Positions 24,601 through 34,781 are shown, numbered from the stretch's first letter. The stretch is DNA of 61,264 bases from Rs1 sp038900335 (GCA_038900335.1 JBBMRB010000022.1:1-61264); one strand, 5' to 3'. Notes: a model not told the origin generated them from the sequence alone. Numbers and translations: made by a program.

Positions 24601-26919
24601 ATGAAAAAACAATATGGGTTGTTTCTCGGTCTATTGTGCTGGGCGAATATAACATTAGCAGCATTTCCTGCTTTTCAAGTTCAAGACATTCGACTTAAAG
24701 GAGTTCAGCACGTAGAGCCTGGGGCTGTGTTTAGAAACTTTCCAATCAGTACTGGTGATGTTATTACTCAGCCGGCATTAACAGCAGCTGTTAAAAGCTT
24801 GTATCAATCTGGTTATTTTGAAAATATTGAAATAGAACGTGAAGGTAACGTGCTTATTTTAAACATAGTTGAACGCCCAGCTGTGAGTAAAATACGTATC
24901 AAAGGCAATAAAGTTGTTAAATCAGAAAACTTATTGCTTGGTTTGGAAAATACTGGGCTTAAAGAAGGTGTGGTTTTTAAGCGCTCGTCACTGCAAAAGA
25001 TTAAAGATGACCTTCAAGCAGTATACTCGTCACAGGGGCGTTATAATGCCAAAGTTGATACCACCGTTGTACCTGTTGCCGGTAACCGTGTCGCTATTAA
25101 TATTGACATTAAAGAAGGTGCAGTCGCCACAATAAACCATATTAATATTGTCGGTAATACGGTATTCGACAACGAAGAACTAGTAGAGCTTTTTAACTCT
25201 AAGTTGCCTTCTTTTTGGTCATGGTTTAGTAAAGATGACAGGTATTCTCGTGAGCGCTTATCGGCAGATATTGAAACTTTGCGTTCATATTATTTAGATC
25301 GTGGTTATATTAATTTCAAAGTAACATCGACACAGGTTTCTATTTCGCCAGATAAAAAAAGTGTTTTTATCAGTGTCAATGTTGATGAGGGACAGCAGTT
25401 TATAATTGGTGATATAAACATAAAGGGTGAGCTAGTAGTCGGTGAGGAAAGCCTTCGTAAAGTTATAGCGCTTGACTCGGGTAAAGTGTTTTCACGAACA
25501 GATGTAAACAACTCAACTGAATCTATGAAAAGCTTATTAGGTAATAATGGTTATATGTTTGCTGAGGTGCGCACAGTTCCAAATACAGTGAATGAAAATA
25601 CCGTAGATATGACGTTTGTTGTGACGCCCGGTAAGCGAACTTACGTGCGAAGAATCAATATTAAAGGTAACGAAAAAACAGCTGATTTCGTTATTCGCCG
25701 ACAAATCCAGCAAATGGAGTCTGCATTAGCATCAAGCGAAAAAATCAAGAAATCCAAAGAGAGATTAGACAGAACTGGTTTTTTCTCAACGGTTGATGTC
25801 GCCACAACGCCAGTGCCCGGCACTGATGATCAAATAGATGTTGATTTATCAGTTGTTGAGCAAGCATCTGGTAACTTCACTGCTAGTTTAGGTTTTTCTA
25901 GGCAAGAAAGTCTTATTTTTGGTGTCGGTGTGAGCCAAAATAACTTTTTAGGTTCAGGTAACAGAGTTAGTGCTAATTTTTCAAAATCTAGTTCGCAGCA
26001 GAATGTAAGCTTTAACTATACTAACCCTTTTTATACCGTTGATGGTGTGAGTCGTGGCTTTGATGTTTTCTTTCGTGATGAGGATTTTGAGGAAAGCTCT
26101 TCAAGTAAATTTAAAATCAATGAGTATGGTGGTGGTGTTAGCTTCGGTTATCCGATAGATGAATATCAACGGTTATCTTTCCGCTTAGGTCTGGAAAATG
26201 TTGAGGTCGAGCCAAATGATGAGACAAGTGGTGAGATCGAAACCTACATAGCTAACAATGGCGATAATTTCACCAATGCGGTTGCAACAATCGGTTGGAA
26301 TGAGAACAGACTAAATCGATCTGTTTTTCCAACCAATGGCCGTAAGCAAAGCTTAAGCTTAACAGTGGCTGTGCCAGGTAGTGATTTGAGCTATTATAAT
26401 ATTAACTATAATGCTTCTTGGATTAAATCGTTAAGTTTAGATGAAAGGTGGCTGATAGGGGCAAGAGGTAATTTAGGCTATGCTGACTCTATGGGCGATA
26501 AAGAATTTCCTTTCTTTAAACACTTCTTCGCCGGTGGTATAGGCTCAATGCGTGGTGTCTCTGGTAACTCTCTTGGTCCTCGTGATGATGAAGATGACCC
26601 AATTGGTGGTAATGTAGAGGTTACTGGTGGTGTTGATTTGATTTTCCCTATGCTTGGTTTGGATGATAAAACTAAATATCGTACTTCGTTATTTGTCGAT
26701 GTTGGTGGTATTTATGCTACTGAGTGTTTAGCAGGTGGCAATAGTAACTCTAGCTGTAATGAAGGCGTTAATTTTAGCGATTTAAAATACTCAGCGGGTC
26801 TTGGTTTTACTTGGATAACACCATTGGGGCCATTAACGTTCTCTTATGCTAAGCTGCTAAATAAAGAAGATGGTGATGAAGAGCGTACATTTGATTTCAC
26901 TTTAGGTGGCACATTCTAA
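24601..26919 (+). CDS. bamA: Outer-membrane protein assembly factor BamA
   Basis: Core of the BAM machine that inserts beta-barrel proteins into the outer membrane. From ATG 24601 it is 772 residues. A signal peptide of about 20 residues (ending TLAA) precedes five POTRA domains (about 23-420) and a C-terminal 16-strand barrel ending in a terminal Phe (GGTF). The barrel loop-6 motif usually written VRGF reads MRGV here (near residue 649), keeping the key Arg-Gly. The ATG at 24601 has AAGGG four bases upstream; an in-frame ATG at 24586 would add five residues. The periplasmic chaperone gene skp, normally next, is absent: lpxD follows after 30 bases. Confidence 0.97.
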   Translation: MKKQYGLFLGLLCWANITLAAFPAFQVQDIRLKGVQHVEPGAVFRNFPISTGDVITQPALTAAVKSLYQSGYFENIEIEREGNVLILNIVERPAVSKIRIKGNKVVKSENLLLGLENTGLKEGVVFKRSSLQKIKDDLQAVYSSQGRYNAKVDTTVVPVAGNRVAINIDIKEGAVATINHINIVGNTVFDNEELVELFNSKLPSFWSWFSKDDRYSRERLSADIETLRSYYLDRGYINFKVTSTQVSISPDKKSVFISVNVDEGQQFIIGDINIKGELVVGEESLRKVIALDSGKVFSRTDVNNSTESMKSLLGNNGYMFAEVRTVPNTVNENTVDMTFVVTPGKRTYVRRINIKGNEKTADFVIRRQIQQMESALASSEKIKKSKERLDRTGFFSTVDVATTPVPGTDDQIDVDLSVVEQASGNFTASLGFSRQESLIFGVGVSQNNFLGSGNRVSANFSKSSSQQNVSFNYTNPFYTVDGVSRGFDVFFRDEDFEESSSSKFKINEYGGGVSFGYPIDEYQRLSFRLGLENVEVEPNDETSGEIETYIANNGDNFTNAVATIGWNENRLNRSVFPTNGRKQSLSLTVAVPGSDLSYYNINYNASWIKSLSLDERWLIGARGNLGYADSMGDKEFPFFKHFFAGGIGSMRGVSGNSLGPRDDEDDPIGGNVEVTGGVDLIFPMLGLDDKTKYRTSLFVDVGGIYATECLAGGNSNSSCNEGVNFSDLKYSAGLGFTWITPLGPLTFSYAKLLNKEDGDEERTFDFTLGGTF

Positions 26920-26949
26920 GCATTATTAAAGGTTCATTACATTATTAAC

Positions 26950-27969
26950 GTGATAACAATAGCAGAGATAGCACAGCATTTAGATGCTGAAGTTTTCGGT
27001 GATAGCAAAGTGGTTATAACCACTTTGATGCCGATTGATAGTGCACACAAAGGCTCAATAAGTTTTTGTGCGCAAAGCAAGTTTGTTAAAACGTTAGCAC
27101 TGAGCAATGCTAGTGCTGTTTTGGTAAAAGAAGAGCATCGAAAATACGTAAAAAACACCGCGATTGTTGTCCAGGATCCTTATTTAGCCTTTGCAATTAT
27201 CAGTGCTTTTTTTGATTGGCGCAAACCGCTAAAAAGCTCATTTAGTGCAGGTTCTGTGCTAGGTTCTAATAGCTATGTTGCTGACAGTAGTGAAGTTTGC
27301 CATGGTGTTTGTATCGGTAATAACGTCACTATTGGTGAGCATTGTTATATCGGCGCTAACTGTGTGATTGGTGATGATTGTATTATAGGTAACAATTCAC
27401 GTTTAGAAGCTAATGTTACATTATACGCTGATATACACATTGGAAATGACTGTATTGTTCACAGTTGTGCTGTCATTGGTGCAGATGGTTTTGGCTTTGC
27501 AAAAAAAGCTTCTGGATGGCAGAAAATATATCAATTAGGTGGTGTTCGAATTGGCAATGATGTTGAAATAGGTGCATCTACAACGATTGATAGAGGAGCA
27601 GTTGCTAATACTATTATAGGTAATGGTGTTAAACTGGATAATCAAATTCAGATCGCTCATAACGTAGTGTTAGGCGATAATACAGCGATAGCAGGTGGTA
27701 CTGCTGTTGCTGGAAGTACCATTATTGGTGAAAACTGTACTATTGCTGGACAGTCAGGGATTACAGGACACTTAACAATTGCAGCTGGCACTCATGTCAC
27801 AGCGATGAGTTTAATTAGCCATTCAATAAAGGACGCTGGGGTTTATTCGTCAGGCACCGCTATGGAAGAACATAATAGCTGGAAGCGAAATGTTGTTAGG
27901 TTTCGCAACTTAGACAAACTGGCTAAACAAGTTAAATTATTAGAAGATGAGCTTAAAAAGCGCTCATAA
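26950..27969 (+). CDS. lpxD: UDP-3-O-acylglucosamine N-acyltransferase
   Basis: Third enzyme of lipid A synthesis; adds the N-linked hydroxyacyl chain from acyl-ACP. The 339-residue protein has an N-terminal uridine-binding domain (about 1-100) and a left-handed beta-helix of hexapeptide repeats (about 105-300), then a C-terminal helix. The catalytic His lies in IQIAHNVVLG. The start is GTG with no clear ribosome-binding site, 30 bases after bamA. fabZ, lpxA and lpxB follow in the conserved order. Confidence 0.97.
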   Translation: MITIAEIAQHLDAEVFGDSKVVITTLMPIDSAHKGSISFCAQSKFVKTLALSNASAVLVKEEHRKYVKNTAIVVQDPYLAFAIISAFFDWRKPLKSSFSAGSVLGSNSYVADSSEVCHGVCIGNNVTIGEHCYIGANCVIGDDCIIGNNSRLEANVTLYADIHIGNDCIVHSCAVIGADGFGFAKKASGWQKIYQLGGVRIGNDVEIGASTTIDRGAVANTIIGNGVKLDNQIQIAHNVVLGDNTAIAGGTAVAGSTIIGENCTIAGQSGITGHLTIAAGTHVTAMSLISHSIKDAGVYSSGTAMEEHNSWKRNVVRFRNLDKLAKQVKLLEDELKKRS

Positions 27970-27988
27970 TAAAAGGAAAGTTAAACTC

Positions 27989-28420
27989 ATGATGGACGTC
28001 AATCAAATTCGCGAATATTTGCCTCATCGATACCCGTTTTTACTGGTCGATAGAGTTGTTGATATGACGATTGGAGAATCGATACACGCTTATAAAAATG
28101 TCACAGTAAATGAGCCATTTTTTAATGGCCATTTTCCGGATCAACCTGTCATGCCTGGTGTTCTAATTGTAGAGGCAATGGCACAAGCAGCAGGGATACT
28201 TGGTTTTAAAACCATGGATAAAACCCCGCAAGATGGTTCGATGTATTACTTTGTTGGTTCTGATAAATTGCGCTTCAAAAAACCGGTCGTACCTGGTGAT
28301 AGGCTGGACTTATTTGCCACTATCGTGTCGGAAAAACGCGGCATATGGAAATTTGAAGTTAAAGCAGAAGTAGATGGGAAAATGGTCAGTTCAGCAACCA
28401 TTTTATGTGCAGATCGTTAG
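27989..28420 (+). CDS. fabZ: 3-hydroxyacyl-ACP dehydratase FabZ
   Basis: Removes water from beta-hydroxyacyl-ACP in fatty-acid elongation and thus competes with LpxA/LpxD for substrate. A 143-residue hot-dog-fold protein with HRYPFLLVDRVVD, the catalytic His in FNGHFPDQPVMPGVLIVEAM and the catalytic Glu near the end of that motif. ATG 27989 (a second ATG follows at once) is preceded by AAGGA; an earlier start would overlap lpxD and has no family support. Co-transcription with lpxD and lpxA is clear from gaps of 19 and nine bases. Confidence 0.97.
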   Translation: MMDVNQIREYLPHRYPFLLVDRVVDMTIGESIHAYKNVTVNEPFFNGHFPDQPVMPGVLIVEAMAQAAGILGFKTMDKTPQDGSMYYFVGSDKLRFKKPVVPGDRLDLFATIVSEKRGIWKFEVKAEVDGKMVSSATILCADR

Positions 28421-28429
28421 GTATAAACT

Positions 28430-29218
28430 TTGACTATAGAACATTCATTAATTCACCCAAGTGCTATTATAGACCCTAGCGCAAAACTCGCAGAAGGTGT
28501 GTCTGTCGGCCCATGGACTATTATTGGGCCAGACGTATCAATTGGTGCAGGTACGCAAATAGCATCTCATGTTGTTATTAAAGGGCCTTGCTCCATTGGT
28601 GAAAATAATCAGATTTTCCAATTCAGTACGATTGGTGAAGATTGCCAAGACAAAAAATATAATGGCGAAAAAACATTTTTGACGATTGGCAATGATAATG
28701 TTTTTCGAGAGAGCTGTACGATTCATCGTGGAACAGTTCAAGATAATGCTATTACGACTATTGGAAGTCGTAACTTATTCATGGTCAATGTTCATGTCGC
28801 ACATGATTGCGTGATTGGTAATGATATTATTATGGCTAATAACAGTGCGGCGGCTGGACATGTCGTGATTGGTGATCGAGCTATTCTTGGTGGTTTTACT
28901 GCGATTCATCAATTTTGCCATATAGGAAATTCTGTGATGTGTGGCGCTGGAACTGTTATATTTAAAGATATTCCAGCATTTGTTATGGCTAGCGGGCATC
29001 CTGCAAAACCACATGGTATTAATAGTGAAGGTTTAAAGAGACAAGGTTACTCTGCACAGGCTATTAGTAATATTAAGCGCGGTTATAAAGCAATATATCG
29101 CCAGGGCTTAACGGTCGATCAGGCCCTTGTTGCACTTCAAGAGATGTTAATAGAAACACCGCAATTGCAAATTTTGATTGAATCGTTACAAGACTCTACT
29201 CGAGGTATTGTGCGATAG
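28430..29218 (+). CDS. lpxA: UDP-N-acetylglucosamine acyltransferase
   Basis: First enzyme of lipid A synthesis; transfers a hydroxyacyl chain from ACP to UDP-GlcNAc. A 262-residue protein built of hexapeptide repeats (IHPSAIIDPSAKL, VSVGPWTIIGPDVSIG and so on) with the catalytic His in VHVAHDCVIGN and a C-terminal helical domain. It begins with TTG nine bases after the fabZ stop; no alternative start lies near. A 113-bp gap to lpxB may hold a secondary promoter. Confidence 0.97.
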   Translation: MTIEHSLIHPSAIIDPSAKLAEGVSVGPWTIIGPDVSIGAGTQIASHVVIKGPCSIGENNQIFQFSTIGEDCQDKKYNGEKTFLTIGNDNVFRESCTIHRGTVQDNAITTIGSRNLFMVNVHVAHDCVIGNDIIMANNSAAAGHVVIGDRAILGGFTAIHQFCHIGNSVMCGAGTVIFKDIPAFVMASGHPAKPHGINSEGLKRQGYSAQAISNIKRGYKAIYRQGLTVDQALVALQEMLIETPQLQILIESLQDSTRGIVR

Positions 29219-29331
29219 TATGTTTTATGTTGTCTTAATATAGTGTTTTGCTAGTAAATTTATCATTTATCAATGTAGCACTATATTGAGCATCACGCCT
29301 TTCTTTAATTTTCGTGTAAATTAATAACACC

Positions 29332-30522
29332 ATGCAAACAAATCTAACAACTGATCGAAAATTGCGCGTCGCTATTATAGCAGGTGAAGCCTCAGGCGAT
29401 ATATTGGGTGCAGGTTTAATTGCAGAGCTCACAAAACGTTACCCACAAGCTCAATTTTACGGTATAGGCGGAGATCTAATGATTGCGCAAGGTTGTCACT
29501 CAAAAGTGGCAATGGAGCAACTGTCAGTTATGGGCTTGTTTGAGGTATTATCACGATTAAGGTCTCTATTAGCGCTTAGAAAAAAATTGATTAGCGAATT
29601 TATAGAAACTCCTCCTGATATCTTTATTGGTATTGATGCCCCTGACTTTAATTTAAATATTGAACTTGCTTTAAAAAAAGCGGGTATCTTAACGGTGCAT
29701 TATGTCAGTCCATCAGTATGGGCGTGGAAGCAAAAAAGAATATTTAAAATAAAGAAAGCGGTCGACTTATTGCTCAGTTTATTCCCGTTTGAAAGTAAAC
29801 ATTATCAACAGACTCAGCAAAAAATCGCTTATGTGGGGCATCCATTAGCACAGATAATTCCACATCAATATGAAGTGGAGCATTATCGCGATAAACTAGG
29901 TATTGATTTACAGTTCGCACAGACTAAATTAGTGGCTATTTTGCCAGGCAGTCGCAGTAGTGAAACAAAGTATTTACTCCCCGTATTCTTAGAGACAGCA
30001 GCCAAACTACAACAAGAGCATGCGGATATTCGTTTTGTGCTACCGGCGGCTAATCAATATCGATACGATGAAATAAGTAATGCGTTAAAAGGGTTTCCAA
30101 ACTTATCAATACAATTGATATTGGGTAACTCTCGTGATGCAATGGCCGCAGCAGATGCTATTTTAATTGCATCAGGTACAGCGACGCTCGAGGCTGCTTT
30201 ATTGGCAAAACCTATGGTCGTTGCTTATAAAATGTCAGCGCTCACTTATGCTATTTATTCGCGCATGATTAAAACACCATTTATATCGCTACCCAATTTA
30301 TTAGCTGATGAAATGCTAGTGCCGGAGCTGTTACAAAATGATGCTAATGTCGAGCGTTTATCAGCAGAAATAAAAAAAGCTTTGTTCGACAATGAGAGAC
30401 GCGCTTACCAAGTGTTAAAATTTAAAAATATTCACAATACCCTGAATTTGTCAGCAAATGAGCGAGCAGCAGATGCTATCGAACAATTACTAAATGACAA
30501 GTTAGGCAGAGCTCAAGGCTAA
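29332..30522 (+). CDS. lpxB: Lipid A disaccharide synthase
   Basis: Joins UDP-2,3-diacylglucosamine and lipid X to form the lipid A disaccharide. The 396-residue GT-B glycosyltransferase shows AIIAGEASGDILGAGLI at the N-terminus, FIGIDAPDFNLN, VSPSVWAWKQKRI, ILPGSRSSE (start of the second domain) and SGTATLEAALLAKPMVVAYK, all diagnostic. Length is normal. It is followed after 15 bases by rnhB, the usual neighbour. Confidence 0.97.
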   Translation: MQTNLTTDRKLRVAIIAGEASGDILGAGLIAELTKRYPQAQFYGIGGDLMIAQGCHSKVAMEQLSVMGLFEVLSRLRSLLALRKKLISEFIETPPDIFIGIDAPDFNLNIELALKKAGILTVHYVSPSVWAWKQKRIFKIKKAVDLLLSLFPFESKHYQQTQQKIAYVGHPLAQIIPHQYEVEHYRDKLGIDLQFAQTKLVAILPGSRSSETKYLLPVFLETAAKLQQEHADIRFVLPAANQYRYDEISNALKGFPNLSIQLILGNSRDAMAAADAILIASGTATLEAALLAKPMVVAYKMSALTYAIYSRMIKTPFISLPNLLADEMLVPELLQNDANVERLSAEIKKALFDNERRAYQVLKFKNIHNTLNLSANERAADAIEQLLNDKLGRAQG

Positions 30523-30537
30523 ACACAAGGAAAGCGA

Positions 30538-31140
30538 GTGATTGATTTAGAACAATATATAGCGATGAAGTTGCTAGCAGGTTGTGATGAAGTTGGCAGA
30601 GGGCCGCTAGTAGGTGATGTCGTTGCGGCGTCTGTAATATTAGATCCGAATATTCATATTAAAGGTCTGGCAGATTCAAAAAAATTGAGTGAAAAAAAGC
30701 GCGATGCTTTGTACCTACAAATTATTGAGCAAGCTCAAAGCTTCGCATATGGGCGTTGTAGTGCGCAAGAGATTGATCAAATCAATATTCTGCAAGCGAG
30801 TATGTTAGCGATGAAACGATCAATAGAAAACTTAGATCTAACGCCTAATATGGTGTTAGTTGACGGCAATCGCTGTCCGGATATTACATTACCTTGCCAG
30901 GCTATTGTCAAAGGCGACGCTAAAGTTGCCGCAATCAGTGCAGCATCTATTATTGCCAAAGTGGTGCGCGATAAAGAAATGTATGAGCTTCATGAAAAGC
31001 ATCCTGAATATGGTTTTGATCGCCATAAAGGTTATCCTACTAAAGATCATATGCTAGCACTAGAAAAATATGGCCCCCTGCCTTGTCACCGAAAAAGCTT
31101 TAAGCCGGTTCGTGTGTTACTTAACTCAACTACTTTATAA
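30538..31140 (+). CDS. rnhB: Ribonuclease HII
   Basis: Cuts RNA-DNA hybrids, including single ribonucleotides in DNA. A 200-residue enzyme with the DEDD active site: Asp-Glu in AGCDEVGRGPLVGDV, Asp in MVLVDGNRCPD and Asp in AKVVRDKEMYEL. The GTG start is supported by AAGGAAAG a few bases upstream and by near-equal spacing to the CDEVGRG motif as in E. coli RnhB; an ATG nine codons later would truncate it. It sits between lpxB and dnaE as in related genomes. Confidence 0.96.
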   Translation: MIDLEQYIAMKLLAGCDEVGRGPLVGDVVAASVILDPNIHIKGLADSKKLSEKKRDALYLQIIEQAQSFAYGRCSAQEIDQINILQASMLAMKRSIENLDLTPNMVLVDGNRCPDITLPCQAIVKGDAKVAAISAASIIAKVVRDKEMYELHEKHPEYGFDRHKGYPTKDHMLALEKYGPLPCHRKSFKPVRVLLNSTTL

Positions 31141-31164
31141 ATATTAGACGGATACTGTAACGTT

Positions 31165-34100
31165 ATGGCTAATTCTTTTGTTCATCTGCGCACTCATACT
31201 GAATACTCGGTCGTCGATGGCTTGTGTCGTGTTAAAGCGTTAGTAAAGGCTGCAAAAGATGCAGCGATGCCGGCAGTCGCTGTCACCGATCATATTAATT
31301 TATTTGCTTTAGTGAAATTTTTTAAAGCCGCCACCGGCGAGGGCGTTAAGCCTATTTGTGGTGCTGACCTATTAGTGATAGATGATGATTTAAAAGAAGA
31401 GCCTTATTACTTTACGGTGCTGGCTCAAGACGCACTAGGATACAGAAATTTAATGGAATTAATTTCATTAGGTTATGAGCAAGGGCAAAACTTTATTCTC
31501 GATAAAGTGATCATCAAGAAAAGCTGGTTGTTTGCGCAAACAGATGGCCTTATTGCATTATCCGGCGCTAGACGCGGCGAGTTAGGCAAAGCGATATTAT
31601 CAAAGAGCGGTAATGAAGAAGCGATATTAAGTGAGTGGATGAAGGCGTTTGAAAATCGTTTTTATATTGAGTTACAACGCACAGGGCGCCCAGGTGAAAA
31701 TGAACTTATAGAGCGCAGTGTTGCGCTGGCGTCTAAAATGGGTTGTCCAGTCGTGGCAACAAACGATGTGATGTTTGTCCACAATGAAGACTTTGATGCA
31801 CATGAAGCGCGAGTGTGTATCAACCAATCCAGGGTATTGGAAGATCCGAAGCGACCTCGCGATTATAGCGAACAGCAATATTTTAAAAACAGTGATGAAA
31901 TGTGTGAGCTGTTTTCTGATATACCATCAGCTATTGAAAACACGCTGCAAATAGCCAAACGTTGCAACATTGAATTGGACCTAGGTACTTATTATTTACC
32001 TAAGTATCCGATACCTGAAGGCATGACCATGGATGACTATTTCCGGGATGTGTCAGAAAAAGGCTTAGAAGAGAGGCTACTGGTATTACTTGATAAAAAT
32101 GATGAGCAGTATCAAGAAAAACGCCAGGTTTATTTTGATCGTTTAGAATTTGAACTGGAAATCATTATACAAATGGGTTTTCCAGGTTATTTTCTAATAG
32201 TAATGGACTTTATCAAATGGGGTAAGGATAACGGCATACCGGTTGGGCCTGGACGTGGATCAGGTGCGGGCTCATTAATTGCCTACGCGCAAAAAATAAC
32301 TGATTTAGACCCGCTAGAATATGATTTGCTGTTCGAGCGTTTCTTGAATCCTGAGCGTGTCTCAATGCCAGATTTTGATATCGATTTTTGCATGGATAAT
32401 CGCGATAAAGTGATTGATTATGTTTCTCGTACCTATGGGCGTGATGCGGTATCGCAAATTGTTACCTTTGGCACTATGGCTGCAAAAGCGGTAGTACGAG
32501 ACGTTGCTCGTGTTCAGGGTAAACCGTTTGGGCTAGCTGATAAATTATCAAAACTGATTCCCTTTGAAGTGGGAATGACTTTAACTAAAGCATTGGAAGT
32601 AGAGCCTGCACTAACAGATTTTATCAATGGTAGTGAAGAAGCCCAAGAAATTATGGACATGGCTTTAAAGCTTGAAGGTACGGTTCGTGGTACAGGCAAG
32701 CATGCCGGTGGTGTAGTTATCGCACCAACTAAGCTAACGGATTTTGCAGCTACCTTGTGTGATTCAGAAGGTCACGGCTTAGTCACCCAGTTTGATAAAA
32801 ACGATGTTGAAGAAGCTGGTTTGGTAAAGTTTGACTTTTTAGGTTTGCGGACATTGACAATCATTGATTGGGCATTGCAGACGATCAATAAAAAACGTAG
32901 AGAAAACAGTGAGGCTGATCTAGATATTGCCCTCATAGATTTAGAAGATAGGGCGACTTTTGATTTGCTAAGAACGGCTGAAACTACTGCCGTATTCCAG
33001 CTTGAATCTAGTGGTATGAAAGATTTGGTTTCAAAGTTATTACCCGATCGCTTTGAAGATATAGTGGCATTGGTCGCTTTGTTTCGACCGGGGCCGTTGC
33101 AATCAGGCATGGTTGATGACTTTATCAACCGTAAACATGGTCGTGCCGAAATGGCTTGGCCGCATGCTGATTATCAACTAGATATATTACAACCGATTCT
33201 AGAGCCGACTTACGGTATTATTTTATACCAAGAACAAATCATGCAGATTGCGCAAGTGATGGCGGGCTTCACCTTAGGTGGCGCCGATATGCTGCGACGT
33301 GCAATGGGTAAGAAAAAACCCGAAGAAATGGCGAAACAGCGTGCAGGATTTCTCGATGGCTGCGTTGCCGGTAATATAGATAGAGATTTAGCTGGAAACA
33401 TTTTCGATTTGGTAGAAAAGTTTGCAGGTTATGGTTTCAACAAATCTCACTCAGCTGCTTATGCTTTAGTTTCCTATCAAACGGCTTGGCTTAAAACCCA
33501 TTACCCCGCACCTTTTATGGCCGCTGTAATGTCTGCCGATATGCAAAATACTGATAAGGTGGTTATTTTTGTTGAAGAGTGTCGGAAAATGGATATCCCG
33601 CCGGCATTACCTAGCGTGCAAAAAGGTGACTATAAATTTACAGTAGATGAAAATAATCAAATAATTTATGGTTTAGGTGCCATCAAAGGTGTGGGTGAAG
33701 GGCCTATCGAGGCGATCATAGAGGCACGTAATAAAGGCGGAAAATTCGCAGATATGTACGAGTTTTGTGAGCGAGTTGGTGCAAAAAAACTGAACAAACG
33801 TGTGCTTGAAGGGCTGATAAAAAGCGGTGCAATGGATGATCTAGGACCAAGTCGTGCTGTCATGAGTGCCTGTATTAGCGATGCTCTAAAAGCAGCTGAT
33901 CAAAGTGCACATAATCAAAACTCAGGTATGTTTGATTTATTTGGTGGCGATGATCAAGAGCAATCTCGCGATCCATTTGAAGAAAACCTTGGAGTGCGTA
34001 AGTGGACTGATCGAGAGCGCCTTAATGGTGAGCTTGACACCTTAGGTTTGTATTTGACAGGTCATCCCATTGATCAATATGAGAGTGAGCTTAAAAACTT

Positions 34101-34653
34101 CATCAGTAAAAAGATAACAGAGGTTGCACCAGCAAGAGGAGCTGTGCAAAAAATTGCAGGCTTAATTGTTGAGCAACGTGTGATGAAAACCAAAAAAGGT
34201 GATAACCTTTGCTTCATTACATTAGATGATCGTACGGCGAGAATAGAAGTCACTTTGTTTGGTGATGTTTTTGAAAAACACCGAGATCTTATTAAAAAAG
34301 ATACTGTTGTTATTATGGAAGGCGAGGTATCAAATGATGATTACTCGGGCGGATTAAAGGTCAGGGCAAATAGATTGATCAATGTGGCTCAGGCACGTGC
34401 TCAATACGCTCAATTAATTGAAGTTAATTGTGTTGCCGATCATTTTGGCAGTAGGAAAATGGGGCAGCTCACTAAACTGTTAACACAATACCAAAATGAC
34501 AGCGGTCTTGAGCTTGCTTTAAATTATAGAGCGCAAAGCGCCTGCGGGCTAATTAAGCTTGGCCGAAAATGGTCTGTTGAGGCAAGTGATGACCTGTTAA
34601 TTGCATTAGAAGAGATGTTTGGCGAGATGTCGGTAAAAGTTACCTATATTTAA
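31165..34653 (+). CDS. dnaE: DNA polymerase III alpha subunit
   Basis: The replicative polymerase. At 1162 residues it has the normal DnaE length. Domains: N-terminal PHP (about 1-270, starting FVHLRTHTEYSVVDGLCR), polymerase palm with GPGRGSGAGSLIAYAQ (near 360-375) and PDFDIDFCMDNR carrying two catalytic Asp (near 401-405), thumb/fingers with YGIILYQEQIMQIAQ and GYGFNKSHSAAYA, helix-hairpin-helix (about 830-870), and OB fold (about 990-1065, AGLIVEQRVMKTKKGDNLCF). The region between the HhH and OB segments carries a beta-clamp-like SGMFDLFGG near 925-933. Confidence 0.98.
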   Translation: MANSFVHLRTHTEYSVVDGLCRVKALVKAAKDAAMPAVAVTDHINLFALVKFFKAATGEGVKPICGADLLVIDDDLKEEPYYFTVLAQDALGYRNLMELISLGYEQGQNFILDKVIIKKSWLFAQTDGLIALSGARRGELGKAILSKSGNEEAILSEWMKAFENRFYIELQRTGRPGENELIERSVALASKMGCPVVATNDVMFVHNEDFDAHEARVCINQSRVLEDPKRPRDYSEQQYFKNSDEMCELFSDIPSAIENTLQIAKRCNIELDLGTYYLPKYPIPEGMTMDDYFRDVSEKGLEERLLVLLDKNDEQYQEKRQVYFDRLEFELEIIIQMGFPGYFLIVMDFIKWGKDNGIPVGPGRGSGAGSLIAYAQKITDLDPLEYDLLFERFLNPERVSMPDFDIDFCMDNRDKVIDYVSRTYGRDAVSQIVTFGTMAAKAVVRDVARVQGKPFGLADKLSKLIPFEVGMTLTKALEVEPALTDFINGSEEAQEIMDMALKLEGTVRGTGKHAGGVVIAPTKLTDFAATLCDSEGHGLVTQFDKNDVEEAGLVKFDFLGLRTLTIIDWALQTINKKRRENSEADLDIALIDLEDRATFDLLRTAETTAVFQLESSGMKDLVSKLLPDRFEDIVALVALFRPGPLQSGMVDDFINRKHGRAEMAWPHADYQLDILQPILEPTYGIILYQEQIMQIAQVMAGFTLGGADMLRRAMGKKKPEEMAKQRAGFLDGCVAGNIDRDLAGNIFDLVEKFAGYGFNKSHSAAYALVSYQTAWLKTHYPAPFMAAVMSADMQNTDKVVIFVEECRKMDIPPALPSVQKGDYKFTVDENNQIIYGLGAIKGVGEGPIEAIIEARNKGGKFADMYEFCERVGAKKLNKRVLEGLIKSGAMDDLGPSRAVMSACISDALKAADQSAHNQNSGMFDLFGGDDQEQSRDPFEENLGVRKWTDRERLNGELDTLGLYLTGHPIDQYESELKNFISKKITEVAPARGAVQKIAGLIVEQRVMKTKKGDNLCFITLDDRTARIEVTLFGDVFEKHRDLIKKDTVVIMEGEVSNDDYSGGLKVRANRLINVAQARAQYAQLIEVNCVADHFGSRKMGQLTKLLTQYQNDSGLELALNYRAQSACGLIKLGRKWSVEASDDLLIALEEMFGEMSVKVTYI

Positions 34654-34781
34654 AGCCAGAAGTTAGTTGTTATCGATTGTTATTAAACTAACGAGGTATT
34701 TTGGTCACTTAGACTAGTTATCTTGGAAGTAGCACGGTAAAATTGTTAGTTAATTTGATATTAAAAGCGGAATTTAAGTAG

